Part shown: in pieces, positions 46,597-55,888 of the stretch | Position numbering within the stretch: the stretch's first letter is position 1 | Layout: each line of letters begins with the position of its first letter | Origin: Leptospira selangorensis | GTDB taxonomy: Bacteria > Spirochaetota > Leptospiria > Leptospirales > Leptospiraceae | Assembly: GCF_004769405.1 (NCBI RefSeq) | Contig: NZ_RQES01000010.1 | Location: forward strand, 248,001-312,000 | DNA: 64,000 nucleotides | Direction of reading: 5' to 3' | The notes under the pieces: generated by a model | Told to the model about the DNA's origin: nothing | Databases searched by the model: none | The model's input: the letters and a program-made list of their open reading frames with translations, nothing else | Position numbers and translations under genes: made by a program

Positions 46597-46839
46597 TTGG
46601 AAGGCTAAGGATGCCTTGGAAGCGAAATGAAATAGGATTAACGGAAGGATCCAAGTCCAATAAGGTAATGCCTTATTTTCGATATAGGGAGTTCTTCCAC
46701 CGTTCTTTATGTCGGATAATAAATTCAGAACCTCGCCCCAGGTTCCAATTTTCCTTATTGTTTAAAAGGAATCCACTCTTTGCGGGAAATAGAGTCAAAA
46801 TTAACGATTAGTTCCTTGAAACTTTTTGTTTCATGCAGG

Positions 46840-46881
46840 AAAAAAACCGCGCTATTCGTTGTTAAACGGATATTGATAGCG
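46840..46881 (-). terminator. Possible terminator after the SET-domain gene
   Basis: On the minus strand a 6-bp CGCTAT/ATAGCG stem (46850-46855 and 46876-46881) with an inner CGTT/AACG pairing is followed closely by seven T residues (46840-46846). It is placed just after the SET gene and before the kinase gene. Confidence 0.4.
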
Positions 46882-46893
46882 TCAAAGCGGAAC

Positions 46894-47343
46894 TTAGTTC
46901 TGTTCTACAGGAGAAATGTCTATATGGATCCAATATTCGTCTCCATAATCGAAGAATAACTCTTCACCGGCTTTGATCTTACGCATTGCTTCGAATCTTG
47001 CAGTCTTCCAACGAGTGGACACCACTAATTTTACATTCGGCTTAGAACTATGATTAATATAACGAGTATAGTTGGACTCTTTACCTTCTCCATAGATCCA
47101 ATGATCTTTACAGATCCAAAGTAAATATTTGGACTCACAATATTTAGCTGAGTTTGCAGACTTATCGTTAAGCACCCTACCGGTATAAAATCCGATAGTA
47201 TCACCTTTGACTAAGTCTTGTGTGGAGAATAGTCCCATTCCGATTCCGGGTATCTCGGATTCCCTAATTTCGAAATCCCTCTCTGAAAATACTTGAGGTC
47301 TGCGAATTTTATATCTGACCGACATCGTAAGAAACACATCCAC
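46894..47343 (-). CDS. SET-domain protein (putative lysine methyltransferase)
   Basis: The product is 149 aa from GTG 47343, or 143 aa from ATG 47325, which is equally plausible. It is a compact SET domain: [35 protein letters not shown] (the Asn-His SAM-binding motif) and [13 protein letters not shown] with the catalytic Tyr. SET enzymes methylate protein lysines; bacterial targets are mostly unknown. The motifs look intact. It is followed by a candidate terminator and is unconnected to its neighbours. Confidence 0.88.
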   Translation of the reverse strand: MDVFLTMSVRYKIRRPQVFSERDFEIRESEIPGIGMGLFSTQDLVKGDTIGFYTGRVLNDKSANSAKYCESKYLLWICKDHWIYGEGKESNYTRYINHSSKPNVKLVVSTRWKTARFEAMRKIKAGEELFFDYGDEYWIHIDISPVEQN

Positions 47344-47499
47344 CTATTGGAATCGGAATATTAATCCAAAGAATCTTATGGCCTCTCTTTGTCTATCCGC
47401 AATTGATTTATCATATTTTTCTACTAAATGTATATTACTTTAGGTCCAAATTTTTTTATAGGCTTGTCTATCGGATATATGATGTAAACCTCTACTAAG

Positions 47500-47985
47500 A
47501 TGGACAAACCGTATAGAAAGAACGTGGGAATGGTAGTCTTCAACTCTAAAGGAGAGGTTTTAGTAGGAGAAAGACTGAATTTTAAAGGCTCTTGGCAGTT
47601 TCCTCAAGGTGGAATAGATGATGGAGAAGATCCTAACTCTGCTGCTCATAGAGAACTTCTTGAAGAAGTAGGCATTCAAGACGCTGAGATCATCTATGAA
47701 TATCCTAGTTGGATCAATTATGATTTCCCTGAGTCCTTACATTTAAGCTCTAATCTAAAAAAGTATAGAGGCCAAACCCAAAAATGGTATCTTCTATACT
47801 GGAACGGTAAAGCAGAAGACTGTGATCTAACGGCTCATGAGCAAGAGTTTGAAAGAGTTAGATTCATTCCATTCCAAGAATGTCTTTCGACCGTAGTCTC
47901 CTTCAAAAAAGATGTGTATCAAAAGTTAGTCCAAGAGTTCGAACCTAAGATCTTGGATTTTATGAAGAAGGGATCTTCTAGATGA
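47500..47985 (+). CDS. rppH: RNA pyrophosphohydrolase (Nudix)
   Basis: Removes pyrophosphate from 5'-triphosphorylated RNA, starting decay of some messages, or hydrolyses dinucleoside polyphosphates. It is 161 aa with the RppH-type start ([21 protein letters not shown]), [13 protein letters not shown] and a complete Nudix box from Gly37 to Ile59 (REL LEEVGI). The length and N-terminal sequence match RppH/NudH. The stop overlaps the globin start by 4 bp. Confidence 0.93.
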   Translation: MDKPYRKNVGMVVFNSKGEVLVGERLNFKGSWQFPQGGIDDGEDPNSAAHRELLEEVGIQDAEIIYEYPSWINYDFPESLHLSSNLKKYRGQTQKWYLLYWNGKAEDCDLTAHEQEFERVRFIPFQECLSTVVSFKKDVYQKLVQEFEPKILDFMKKGSSR

Positions 47986-48410
47986 GTGCAACATTTTATA
48001 CTCCTCCCGGTGGACCTCCTCCTCCCAGCCCTCGTCTTAGAGAATTATTCTCAAAAGTTGGAGAAGATCCCATTAGGGAACTTGTTTCCGTTTTCTATGA
48101 TCAAATAGCTGTCAGCGAAATTCGTTGGATGTTTCCGGAAAATCTAGAGGAGAGCAAAGTAAAGTCGGCTGACTTTATGGTGCAAGTTCTAGGAGGTCCG
48201 CCCTATTATGTTCAAAAATACGGGCCTCCAAAAATGAGAGCTCGACATCTTCCTTTTCCGATCGATGAAAAAGCTAGAAGAGTCTGGCTTTCCTGTTATC
48301 GCAAAGCGATAAAAGATTGGGAAGCAGATGAAGAATCTAAAGAGATACTTTGGCAGTTTTTACAGGATTTCTCCTCTTGGATGGTAAATAAGGCTTCTTC
48401 TCAAGAATGA
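47982..48410 (+). CDS. Truncated haemoglobin (2-on-2 globin, group II-like)
   Basis: Haem protein of 142 aa preceded by a Pro/Gly-rich N-terminus ([11 protein letters not shown]). Key positions: the FYD motif with B10-type Tyr39, [14 protein letters not shown] with proximal His89, and a group-II-type Trp102 (G8). These proteins bind oxygen or nitric oxide and may detoxify reactive nitrogen species. The gene is coupled to rppH (4-bp overlap) and followed 37 bp later by acylphosphatase. Confidence 0.88.
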   Translation: MSATFYTPPGGPPPPSPRLRELFSKVGEDPIRELVSVFYDQIAVSEIRWMFPENLEESKVKSADFMVQVLGGPPYYVQKYGPPKMRARHLPFPIDEKARRVWLSCYRKAIKDWEADEESKEILWQFLQDFSSWMVNKASSQE

Positions 48411-48447
48411 GGGAGTATAATTTAGTTGTAGGAGTTCCAATAACTGA

Positions 48448-48735
48448 ATGGCTGCAAAAAACGAATCTAGAGCAAAAATTAGGATCCGAGGAACCGTACA
48501 AGGAGTTGGTTTTAGATATTTTGTGCTACAAAGAGCGCAAGAATGCCGACTCAAAGGTTACACTATGAATCTTCCTACTGGTGAAGTAGAAGTAGTTGTA
48601 GAAGGAGACAAAATTTTTATCGAAGATTTGTACAAAGCAGTTCAAAGAGGCCCTTCTAAAGCAAAAGTAACGGAAGCTACAATTCAATGGGAAGATGCTA
48701 AAGGTACGTTTAGGACTTTCGAGATCAAACGTTAA
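48448..48735 (+). CDS. acyP: Acylphosphatase
   Basis: Small enzyme (95 aa) that hydrolyses carboxyl-phosphate bonds such as acetyl phosphate or 1,3-bisphosphoglycerate. Family motif GTVQGVGFRYFV with catalytic Arg23, followed by KGYTMNLPTGEVEV with catalytic Asn41. It is third gene in the rppH-globin-acyP run. Confidence 0.95.
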   Translation: MAAKNESRAKIRIRGTVQGVGFRYFVLQRAQECRLKGYTMNLPTGEVEVVVEGDKIFIEDLYKAVQRGPSKAKVTEATIQWEDAKGTFRTFEIKR

Positions 48736-48819
48736 TCTAATATCCCCTTTGGGAAATCAATCCGGGCCGATCGGATAAATTTTACTGACGAAACCTGGAT
48801 TTTTTCGGAGAATGACTGT

Positions 48820-49944
48820 ATGCAAGCGAAGGATACATATAAAAATAAATTTCTGAACCTTGCTCTCTTCCGAATCCTCGGATCTATCTTTATCATAACT
48901 ATTTTACAAAACCCTATCTTCTCAGTCACTCCTACTCCTGTTTCTTTTATGAGTCCGGTATATGCCGTTCAAGAAGACAAAGGTATCCTAAGACTTATCA
49001 CTATTTCTTCTATCAACGGAAAAACAGGACTGGTTTATACGGGCACCCAAGAAAAAGGAATTCCTGTTTTTAGAAAACAGAACTATATTCTTTTTAAAAC
49101 TTCCAAAGATCTGAATTTATTGAACTTAACGAACTCTAAAGTTAAGACGATCCAGGGAACAAGAGATGCATTTCCAGGTAATAGCGGATTTTTAAAAGAT
49201 AAATCCATTGTGATCTTCTCCAGAAAAAATGGAGATCGATGGGAAACCGTATTATACGATTACGAAAAGGAGAAGGAGATAAAATCTCTTCCAGGTTATC
49301 AACCCTATGTTTCTCCTGATCAAAAAAATCTGGTATTGATCGGTAACGAAGTACGTTACTCCGAACATGGAGAAGATTCTCTTAGAGTTCCGATCCATAA
49401 ATATTCTCTCGAAACTTCCGAATTAAAAACTCTAGCTTGGATAGAAAGTGGAAAATTACAGATCACTGATGTATATACGGTTACGGAAGATCTAGTTTTA
49501 GTACGTGTAGCAACGGAGAAGGAGAATAGGTTGTATAAACTTCCTTCTTTAACCGGAGAACTGATCAAGTTCTCGGATCCGTTTTATCCTTTTCCTGTAA
49601 ACCCTCAGTCCAAAGAACCAAGAGAAAATAAAGAACAAGTAAATATCAGCTTTAGTCCCGATGGAAAAGTTTTGTCCTTCACCGAAAGAGCGGACGGAAA
49701 ATTGGGAAACATAGTAGTTGTAGATCTAAAAACAAAACAAAGATATGATTCTTCCTTTGTAGGTTGTTTTCCTGTGGTTAAAAACGGATCCGTTTACTTT
49801 TTAGGGGATCCTGAACTTGTAAAACAATCGAAAGATCAGGAATACAGACCTTATAATAATTATACCTTATACGAATTAGATTATAAAAAAGATAAGATCC
49901 GCTCTATCACTCCTATTTCTGGAAAAGTAGAACTTCTAGAATAG
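48820..49944 (+). CDS. Exported beta-propeller-like protein of unknown function
   Basis: The product is 374 aa with a hydrophobic N-terminal segment (about residues 12-35) that may be a signal peptide or anchor. The rest has TolB/WD40-like repeats (YVSPDQKNLVLIG, INISFSPDGKVLSFTERADG, YDSSFVGCFPVVKNGSVYFLGDPEL), suggesting a propeller. Such proteins usually bind partners at the envelope. No family was recognised, and the neighbours give no clue. Confidence 0.7.
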   Translation: MQAKDTYKNKFLNLALFRILGSIFIITILQNPIFSVTPTPVSFMSPVYAVQEDKGILRLITISSINGKTGLVYTGTQEKGIPVFRKQNYILFKTSKDLNLLNLTNSKVKTIQGTRDAFPGNSGFLKDKSIVIFSRKNGDRWETVLYDYEKEKEIKSLPGYQPYVSPDQKNLVLIGNEVRYSEHGEDSLRVPIHKYSLETSELKTLAWIESGKLQITDVYTVTEDLVLVRVATEKENRLYKLPSLTGELIKFSDPFYPFPVNPQSKEPRENKEQVNISFSPDGKVLSFTERADGKLGNIVVVDLKTKQRYDSSFVGCFPVVKNGSVYFLGDPELVKQSKDQEYRPYNNYTLYELDYKKDKIRSITPISGKVELLE

Positions 49945-49974
49945 TCCTTAGAACTTTTCACGCTCGTATTATCA

Positions 49975-51255
49975 TTATGATGCAAACTCAGGTGTTTCTG
50001 GAAGTTTTCCTTCTTCCTTTTCAGTTGATACCGCAAAGATCCCAAGCGCAGTAATCACACATAATGCTCCTGCAAACATGAATGCAAGATCGTATTCCCC
50101 TTGTACAGTTCGGATATACCCCGCTCCGAATGCAGCAACAGCTGCTCCGATTTGATGGAAGGCAACTACCCAACCGAACATCAATCCTACTTTTTCTCTT
50201 CCGAATATTTTAGCGGTCAATGCAACCGTAGGCGGAACAGTAGCAATCCAATCTAATCCGTAAAAAACTGCAAATATAGAAAGTTTGTTCGATTCAGGAT
50301 CAAATGCTTGAGGTAATAATAGTAAGGAAATCCCTCTTAATCCATAATACATAAATAACAGAATTTTGTTATTCACTCTGTCGGATAACCAACCTGATCC
50401 GACTGTTCCGATCAGATCGAAAATTCCCATCAATGCCAAAAGCCCCGCCGCTCGTACTTCTGGAATTCCATGATCAGAACATGCCGGAACTAAGTGAGTT
50501 CCAACGAGACCGTTTGTACTGGCTCCACATACAAAAAAACTTCCTGCAAGAAGCCAGAAGTTTCTGGATCTCAATCCGACTCTTAATGCGGAGATCGCTT
50601 CCATGAATGGATTTCCGGAAACAGGTAAGATCCCTTCTTCTTCACTTTTTGCCCCATAAGGTAAGAGTCCGGATTGTTTAGGAGAATCTTTCATTAAGAA
50701 GAACACAGTAGGAAGAAGTATTCCTAATATAGAAGCCACAGCATAGACTGCGTTTCTCCATCCTTCTTGTTCCGTAAGAGAAGCTAAAAATGGAAGAAAG
50801 ATGATTTGCCCGGTTGCAGTGCTTGCAGTCAGAATTCCCATGAGAAGTCCTCTATGAGAAACGAACCAACGATTGACCACTGTAGCTCCTAAAACTAAAG
50901 CCGCCATTCCGGATCCAAATCCGACCATCACTCCCCAAAGAACTACTAATTCCCAGTTTGTCCGCATAATCGTTGTTAGCAGAATTCCTGAGATCAATAG
51001 TCCGAGTGCAAATACCATAATTCGTTTTATGCCAAAACGATTCATGAGCCCCGCGGCAAACGGTCCTACAAGTCCGTATAATAATAAGTTCACTGAGACC
51101 GCAAAAGAAATGGCGGATCTATTCCAACCGAATTCTTTTTCGAGAGGAACGATCAGAATTCCGGGCATGGACCTCACCCCAGCGGCAACGATCAAAGTAA
51201 AGAATGTAACGATCAAAACGATCCAAGCATAATGAAAAGAAAAACGTTTGCTCAA
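49975..51255 (-). CDS. Major facilitator superfamily transporter
   Basis: The product is 426 aa with twelve predicted membrane helices and the MFS loop 2-3 motif GLMNRFGIKRIM. The central cytoplasmic loop (about 195-225) and the strand DRVNNKILLFMYYG of loop 8-9 fit a monocarboxylate/oxalate-formate-like permease. It is monocistronic and convergent with the propeller gene. Substrate and direction are not evident. Confidence 0.9.
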   Translation of the reverse strand: MSKRFSFHYAWIVLIVTFFTLIVAAGVRSMPGILIVPLEKEFGWNRSAISFAVSVNLLLYGLVGPFAAGLMNRFGIKRIMVFALGLLISGILLTTIMRTNWELVVLWGVMVGFGSGMAALVLGATVVNRWFVSHRGLLMGILTASTATGQIIFLPFLASLTEQEGWRNAVYAVASILGILLPTVFFLMKDSPKQSGLLPYGAKSEEEGILPVSGNPFMEAISALRVGLRSRNFWLLAGSFFVCGASTNGLVGTHLVPACSDHGIPEVRAAGLLALMGIFDLIGTVGSGWLSDRVNNKILLFMYYGLRGISLLLLPQAFDPESNKLSIFAVFYGLDWIATVPPTVALTAKIFGREKVGLMFGWVVAFHQIGAAVAAFGAGYIRTVQGEYDLAFMFAGALCVITALGIFAVSTEKEEGKLPETPEFAS

Positions 51256-51435
51256 AGTTATGCCTCTATAAGTCAGACCGGGAGATTTTTTCGAATTCCC
51301 AGTCTATGATTGGACTATACTACTATTTAAAAGTTAAAAATTACGTTCATTCCTTTCGAGGCTTTCCAATATAAAAAAATCTTGCTCGTTCTTTCGAAAG
51401 AATTAGAACGATCCTCTCGCAGTGAAGAGGAAATC

Positions 51436-53352
51436 ATGAAAAAAATCCTAACGTATTCTTTATCGGGAATCTTAGTAGTCGTTCTAGTTCTTGCAATATT
51501 CTATTACGCAACTTCCGGACCTGGAGAAACGATGAGTTTCCAAGATCCATATCATACGGAAAGACCTACCGCCCAAGGTTCTAAATTAATGGTAGCAAGC
51601 GGTCATCCACTGGCTACCAAAGCAGCTTTGGAAATTTTGGAGAAGGGTGGAAATGCGGCAGATGCAGGAGTGGCAGCTCTTTTAGTTCTGAATGTAACCC
51701 AAGGAGAAGAGGCGTCTTTTCCTGGCGTGGCCCCTCTACTTTACTATGACCAAGCTGATAAAAAAGTACATAGTTATATTGGAGTTGGGACTGCACCCGC
51801 AAAAGCTACGATAGAATATTTTAAATCTAGAGGGCATGAATCCATCCCAATGTTAAAATATTCTTCTCAATTGGTTCCCGCATCTCCTGATGTGATCGTT
51901 GCATTACTCAAAAAATACGGCACAAAATCTTTTGAAGAAGTTAGTAAACCGGCAATCCAAATAGCTGAAGAAGGATTTCCTGTTCATAGGATCTTAATGA
52001 GAAATCTGAACATAGGAGTTCTTAAAAGATTAGGACTTAAATTTTTACTTCCATACAATGCAAAAATTTATGTGGGAGATAAATGGTGGAAACCACTTCA
52101 TCCAGGAGAAAGATTTAAGAGACCTGCGTTATCCGCCACACTAAAAGAGTTGGCAGAGACGGAAAAGGCCGCTTCTTCTTCTGGAAAAAACCGCGCTGAA
52201 TCTCTGGATGCTTTGAGGGATTATTTTTATAAAGGACCGATAGCGGATAAAATCGCAAAGGCTCATGAAGAACATGATGGCACCATGGCTAAGTCCGACC
52301 TGGTAAGATACAGCGCCGACTGGGAAGTTCCATTACAAGGAAATTATGGGCCTTATACGATCTTCTCCAATCGAACTTGGAACCAAGGTGCTGTCGTTCC
52401 GATCGTTCTACAAATTTTAGAAGGTATTGATCTAAAATCAATGGGCCATAACTCTAAGGAGTATGTTCACACTGTGATCCAAGCTATCGAGTTAGCTATG
52501 GCGGATCGCGAAAAATATTTCGGAGATCCAGCTTATGTTTCCGTTCCGGAGAAGGGTTTACTCAGTAAAGAATATGCTGTAGAAAGGAGAAAACTTCTAC
52601 AATCTAAAGCGTTCGGGAAAACTCCTCCATCAGGAAATCCATTCTTATTCGAATCTCCTGCAAACGCTAAAAAGATTGCGTATCAAAAAGAAAATACTCT
52701 TGCTAATAATGAAGGAGCCTTTTTTGATCTTACTCCAAGTTTTTGGGAAAGAACGGAATCGGGAAAAATAGGAAGAGATACAACTTATCTAAGTATTATC
52801 GACTCCAAGGGAAATTCTTTATCCTTAACTCCGAGCGATTTCCCTCAATCTCCAATTATAGAAGGTGATATCACATTAGGGATTAGGATGACCCAATTCC
52901 GTTTAGACCCAAATCATCCATCCGCTTTGGTTCCGGGTAAAAGACCAACAATTACGCCTAACGCGTCAATGGTATTTAAAGACGGAAAATTCTGGATGAG
53001 TTTCGGGACTCCCGGCGGAGATATGCAAACTCAGGCAGTCGTCCAAGTATTCTTAAATTTAGTCGTTTTCGGAATGGATCCGCAAGAAGCAGTGAGTGCC
53101 CCTCGTTTCCGCTCCTTAAACTGGCCAGATGCATTCTCCCCTCATAAATATTATCCGGGAAGAATAGAATTAGAAGAAGATATCTATAAAAAAGAAGGAA
53201 AAGCTCTCGAAGCTCTCGGTTACGAAGTCAAAGAAAGAGAAAAATGGGAATATGATTTTGGGGCTCCTTGTATTTCTTTAAAAGATCCTAAAACGGGGAT
53301 TTTATATGGCGGAGCCGACCCAAGAAAAGAATCCTGGGCGGAAGGAAAATAA
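51436..53352 (+). CDS. ggt: Gamma-glutamyltransferase (glutathione hydrolase)
   Basis: Exported self-processing Ntn-hydrolase that cleaves gamma-glutamyl bonds, for example in glutathione. The frame is open from TTG 51382, but ATG 51436 has GAGGAA just upstream and gives an ordinary signal/anchor ([24 protein letters not shown]), so 638 aa is preferred. The processing site is GRDTTYLSI with nucleophile Thr449; a His usual two residues later is Tyr. The glycine-rich [10 protein letters not shown] near residue 525 forms the oxyanion/glutamate pocket. An aldo/keto reductase gene follows 11 bp later. Confidence 0.9.
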   Translation: MKKILTYSLSGILVVVLVLAIFYYATSGPGETMSFQDPYHTERPTAQGSKLMVASGHPLATKAALEILEKGGNAADAGVAALLVLNVTQGEEASFPGVAPLLYYDQADKKVHSYIGVGTAPAKATIEYFKSRGHESIPMLKYSSQLVPASPDVIVALLKKYGTKSFEEVSKPAIQIAEEGFPVHRILMRNLNIGVLKRLGLKFLLPYNAKIYVGDKWWKPLHPGERFKRPALSATLKELAETEKAASSSGKNRAESLDALRDYFYKGPIADKIAKAHEEHDGTMAKSDLVRYSADWEVPLQGNYGPYTIFSNRTWNQGAVVPIVLQILEGIDLKSMGHNSKEYVHTVIQAIELAMADREKYFGDPAYVSVPEKGLLSKEYAVERRKLLQSKAFGKTPPSGNPFLFESPANAKKIAYQKENTLANNEGAFFDLTPSFWERTESGKIGRDTTYLSIIDSKGNSLSLTPSDFPQSPIIEGDITLGIRMTQFRLDPNHPSALVPGKRPTITPNASMVFKDGKFWMSFGTPGGDMQTQAVVQVFLNLVVFGMDPQEAVSAPRFRSLNWPDAFSPHKYYPGRIELEEDIYKKEGKALEALGYEVKEREKWEYDFGAPCISLKDPKTGILYGGADPRKESWAEGK

Positions 53353-53363
53353 AAGAGGTAAGA

Positions 53364-54383
53364 ATGAAAAAAAGAAGGCTTGGAAAAACGGGGATGGTCG
53401 TCTCCGAAATTTGTATGGGGACAATGACTTTCGGTTCTAGTTGTGACGAGAAGGAAGCACATCGAATTTTAAACAAAGCCTTCGATTCGGGTATAGATTT
53501 TTATGATACTGCCGAGATCTATCCTGTTCCTCCTGAAGCGGAGTATGTTCATGCTACTGAAAAAATTTTCGGCAATTGGTTGAAGACTAAAAAGAGAGAA
53601 TCCATCCTGATCGCGACAAAAGTCTGCGGTCCAGGCCACGGATGGTTCACTCCTCCTGTAAGAGAAGGTAAGACTGCATTAGATCGCAGAAATATCAAAG
53701 TAGCGATCGAAGGAAGTTTAAAAAGACTCGGGACAGATTATATAGACTTATACCAAACTCATTGGCCTGATCATGATTTCGGATTCGAAGAAACATTGGA
53801 AGCTTTGACCGAATTGATAAACGAAGGTAAAGTCAGATATATAGGAAGTAGTAATGAAACTGCTTGGGGGACTATGAAAAGTTTAGAAGTTTCCCGCACG
53901 AACAAACTTGCAAGATATGAATCCATCCAAAACAATTTCAGTATCTTAAATAGAAGATTCGAAGACGCTCTTTCTGATATTTGCAGGAGAGAACAGATCA
54001 GCCTTCTTCCTTATTCCCCTTTAGCCGGTGGAGTATTGACCGGAAAATATAACGGACCAATTCCACCTGAAAATGCGAGGTTCACACGTTATTCAAAACT
54101 TCCTACAGAAAGACAAAGAAGAATGGCACATCGTTTTCTGAATGAAGGTACTCTCGCTTCTACAAAAGAACTGATAGAGATCGCTAAGGAAGCAGGAATC
54201 AGCGTGACTGCTCTTTCAGTAGCTTGGTCCAAACAGCACGATTATGTTGCTTCTACAATTATTGGAGCAAATACAGTGGAACAATTAGAAGAAAGTTTAA
54301 AGGCAACGGATCTAATCTTGTCCGACGATATTTTGAAAAAGATAGATGAGGTTTCTAAAAAAATCCCTTACCCTATGGGATGA
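53364..54383 (+). CDS. Aldo/keto reductase (Tas/YajO type)
   Basis: NADPH-dependent carbonyl reductase of 339 aa with a TIM barrel. The catalytic tetrad is visible: Asp and Tyr in [11 protein letters not shown], Lys in IATKVCG, His in YQTHWPDH. The [13 protein letters not shown] motif near the C-terminus belongs to the cofactor site. AGAGG precedes the ATG. It is likely co-transcribed with ggt. Its stop (TGA) abuts the stop of the convergent lipoprotein gene (TGATCA). Confidence 0.93.
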   Translation: MKKRRLGKTGMVVSEICMGTMTFGSSCDEKEAHRILNKAFDSGIDFYDTAEIYPVPPEAEYVHATEKIFGNWLKTKKRESILIATKVCGPGHGWFTPPVREGKTALDRRNIKVAIEGSLKRLGTDYIDLYQTHWPDHDFGFEETLEALTELINEGKVRYIGSSNETAWGTMKSLEVSRTNKLARYESIQNNFSILNRRFEDALSDICRREQISLLPYSPLAGGVLTGKYNGPIPPENARFTRYSKLPTERQRRMAHRFLNEGTLASTKELIEIAKEAGISVTALSVAWSKQHDYVASTIIGANTVEQLEESLKATDLILSDDILKKIDEVSKKIPYPMG

Positions 54384-55082
54384 TCAATGCCCTCTCCAAA
54401 CTTCTTCTTCGGAGATTATCTCATTTTTTTCTCCAACGAAATTAGGAAATGATTTAAAAAAGCCGGTGATTAGATAAGGGATCACGTCGAACATCGGCCC
54501 TGATCTACCTTCTCCTTCCACGTTTGCTTTTAAAAGAACGCTGGAAGGAAGTCCTCTATAACGTTTTCCATCATAGATCACTAGCTTAAAGATCACATCG
54601 TAAAAGTTTTCGTAATAAGGGCTTCCACCTGAAATCCTAGAATTTCCGAAATTTCCCATAAATGCAAAAGGAGAATATCCTCCTACACTTCCTAAAATAG
54701 GCACTGCAGCTAATCTACTGGAAGTCCCACCATAAGAATGATATCTCATCCCCCTTGCACTAGTCCATCCCCCGAAAGCGCCAAGGTCAGTTTTATGATC
54801 GATTACACTTCCCCTCGGAAATATTAATATATCATAATGTATTAATTGGTCTGCTCTAGAGATATCTACCTCTTTGTAACCCTTCTCCGCTAATTTTTCC
54901 CGGATCAAATCCTCGTTTTCACGAATGATAATAGGAGGAGCTTGACCGAAAAAAGGAAGAAATGCGTAGGTTTTTTCGTAGTACCGAATATGATCCGATC
55001 TTTCCACCTCTACCTGTGATTTTACTTGGAGAGGAGAGCAAAAATTGCTGCCTAATAATAGCAAAAGGATCAGAACTCTCAT
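54384..55082 (-). CDS. Putative lipoprotein, DUF4136-like
   Basis: The product is 232 aa with a signal ending LLLGSNFC (Cys15). Features such as IREKLAEKGYKEVDISRADQLIHYDI and the C-terminal strands (VIFKLVIYDGKRYRG, DVIPYLITGFFKSFP) resemble DUF4136-type lipoproteins of Gram-negative envelopes. A Gly/Ser/Tyr-rich middle (about 105-160) is unusual. It lies 104 bp after ktrA on the same strand and could be read through from that operon. Function unknown. Confidence 0.7.
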   Translation of the reverse strand: MRVLILLLLLGSNFCSPLQVKSQVEVERSDHIRYYEKTYAFLPFFGQAPPIIIRENEDLIREKLAEKGYKEVDISRADQLIHYDILIFPRGSVIDHKTDLGAFGGWTSARGMRYHSYGGTSSRLAAVPILGSVGGYSPFAFMGNFGNSRISGGSPYYENFYDVIFKLVIYDGKRYRGLPSSVLLKANVEGEGRSGPMFDVIPYLITGFFKSFPNFVGEKNEIISEEEVWRGH

Positions 55083-55186
55083 GGTATTATATTCTTTCGA
55101 CCGGATCGAATTAGATTTTACTCCTAAATCGGATCGTTTTCATTTAAAAATCGATCGTTTTGTCTAAAAGTTTTGGAAAACGGACC

Positions 55187-55876
55187 TTAACGATTCCCAA
55201 TCATCTGTTCTAGATCTTCCGCTTTTCCGAACAAAACTAAAATATCTCCTTCCGACAAGACTAGATTCGGAGAAGGAATTCCTAAAACTTCTTCGTCTTT
55301 TCGATCCGATTTTCTTCTGGTCTTTTTGGGCCTTTTGACTGTGATCAAATTTAAGTTCCAGTCTTCTCTCAGTTTGGCACCTTGGACTGTTTTACCTTGC
55401 ATATGTTTTGGGACCGTAGCTTCTAAAATTCTATAATCCTGCCCAAGTAAGGTAACACCTTTAACGCTACTATTCGCAAGTTGTTCCGCCATAGAGTGAG
55501 CAGCTTGTTCTTCCGGGTTGAATAAGTTCTCGATCCCCAACATTTGCAGAACTCGTTTGTTCAAATCGGATTGATAACGAGCGAATATATTAATTGTACC
55601 GATCTTTTTTAAGGAGTCCGCAGTCACGATCAGATTTTCGAAATTATCTCCGATCGCTAAGACAACTGCATCCATTTCATCCAAACCATGTTCTTTCAAT
55701 TCTGATTCGTCCGTGGAATCTATCGCAACGCAGTAGGTGGAAAATTCCCTGATACGATCTATTTTGTTTTTATCCTGGTCGATTGCTGTGACTTCTTGTC
55801 CGTCTTCATATAATCTTTTTACAAGTTCGATCCCGAAATCTCCGAGGCCGATGACTGCGATCCTTTTCTTTCTCAT
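55187..55876 (-). CDS. ktrA: Potassium uptake regulatory subunit, TrkA/KtrA type
   Basis: Cytoplasmic gating ring subunit of a K+ uptake system; 229 aa, a single RCK unit. The N-terminal Rossmann fold IGLGDFGIELVKRLYEDGQEVTAIDQD has the GxGxxG motif and acidic dinucleotide ligand. RCK_C (about 140-229) contains TVPKHMQGKTV and SEGDILVLFGK. The small size matches KtrA rather than the tandem TrkA. The membrane subunit gene ends 12 bp before its start. Confidence 0.93.
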   Translation of the reverse strand: MRKKRIAVIGLGDFGIELVKRLYEDGQEVTAIDQDKNKIDRIREFSTYCVAIDSTDESELKEHGLDEMDAVVLAIGDNFENLIVTADSLKKIGTINIFARYQSDLNKRVLQMLGIENLFNPEEQAAHSMAEQLANSSVKGVTLLGQDYRILEATVPKHMQGKTVQGAKLREDWNLNLITVKRPKKTRRKSDRKDEEVLGIPSPNLVLSEGDILVLFGKAEDLEQMIGNR

Positions 55877-55888
55877 TCGAACTTTCCT

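Noticed and set aside
46478..46660. 60-codon minus-strand frame over the kinase start
   Set aside because: It is out of frame with the strongly conserved-looking membrane segment of the kinase.
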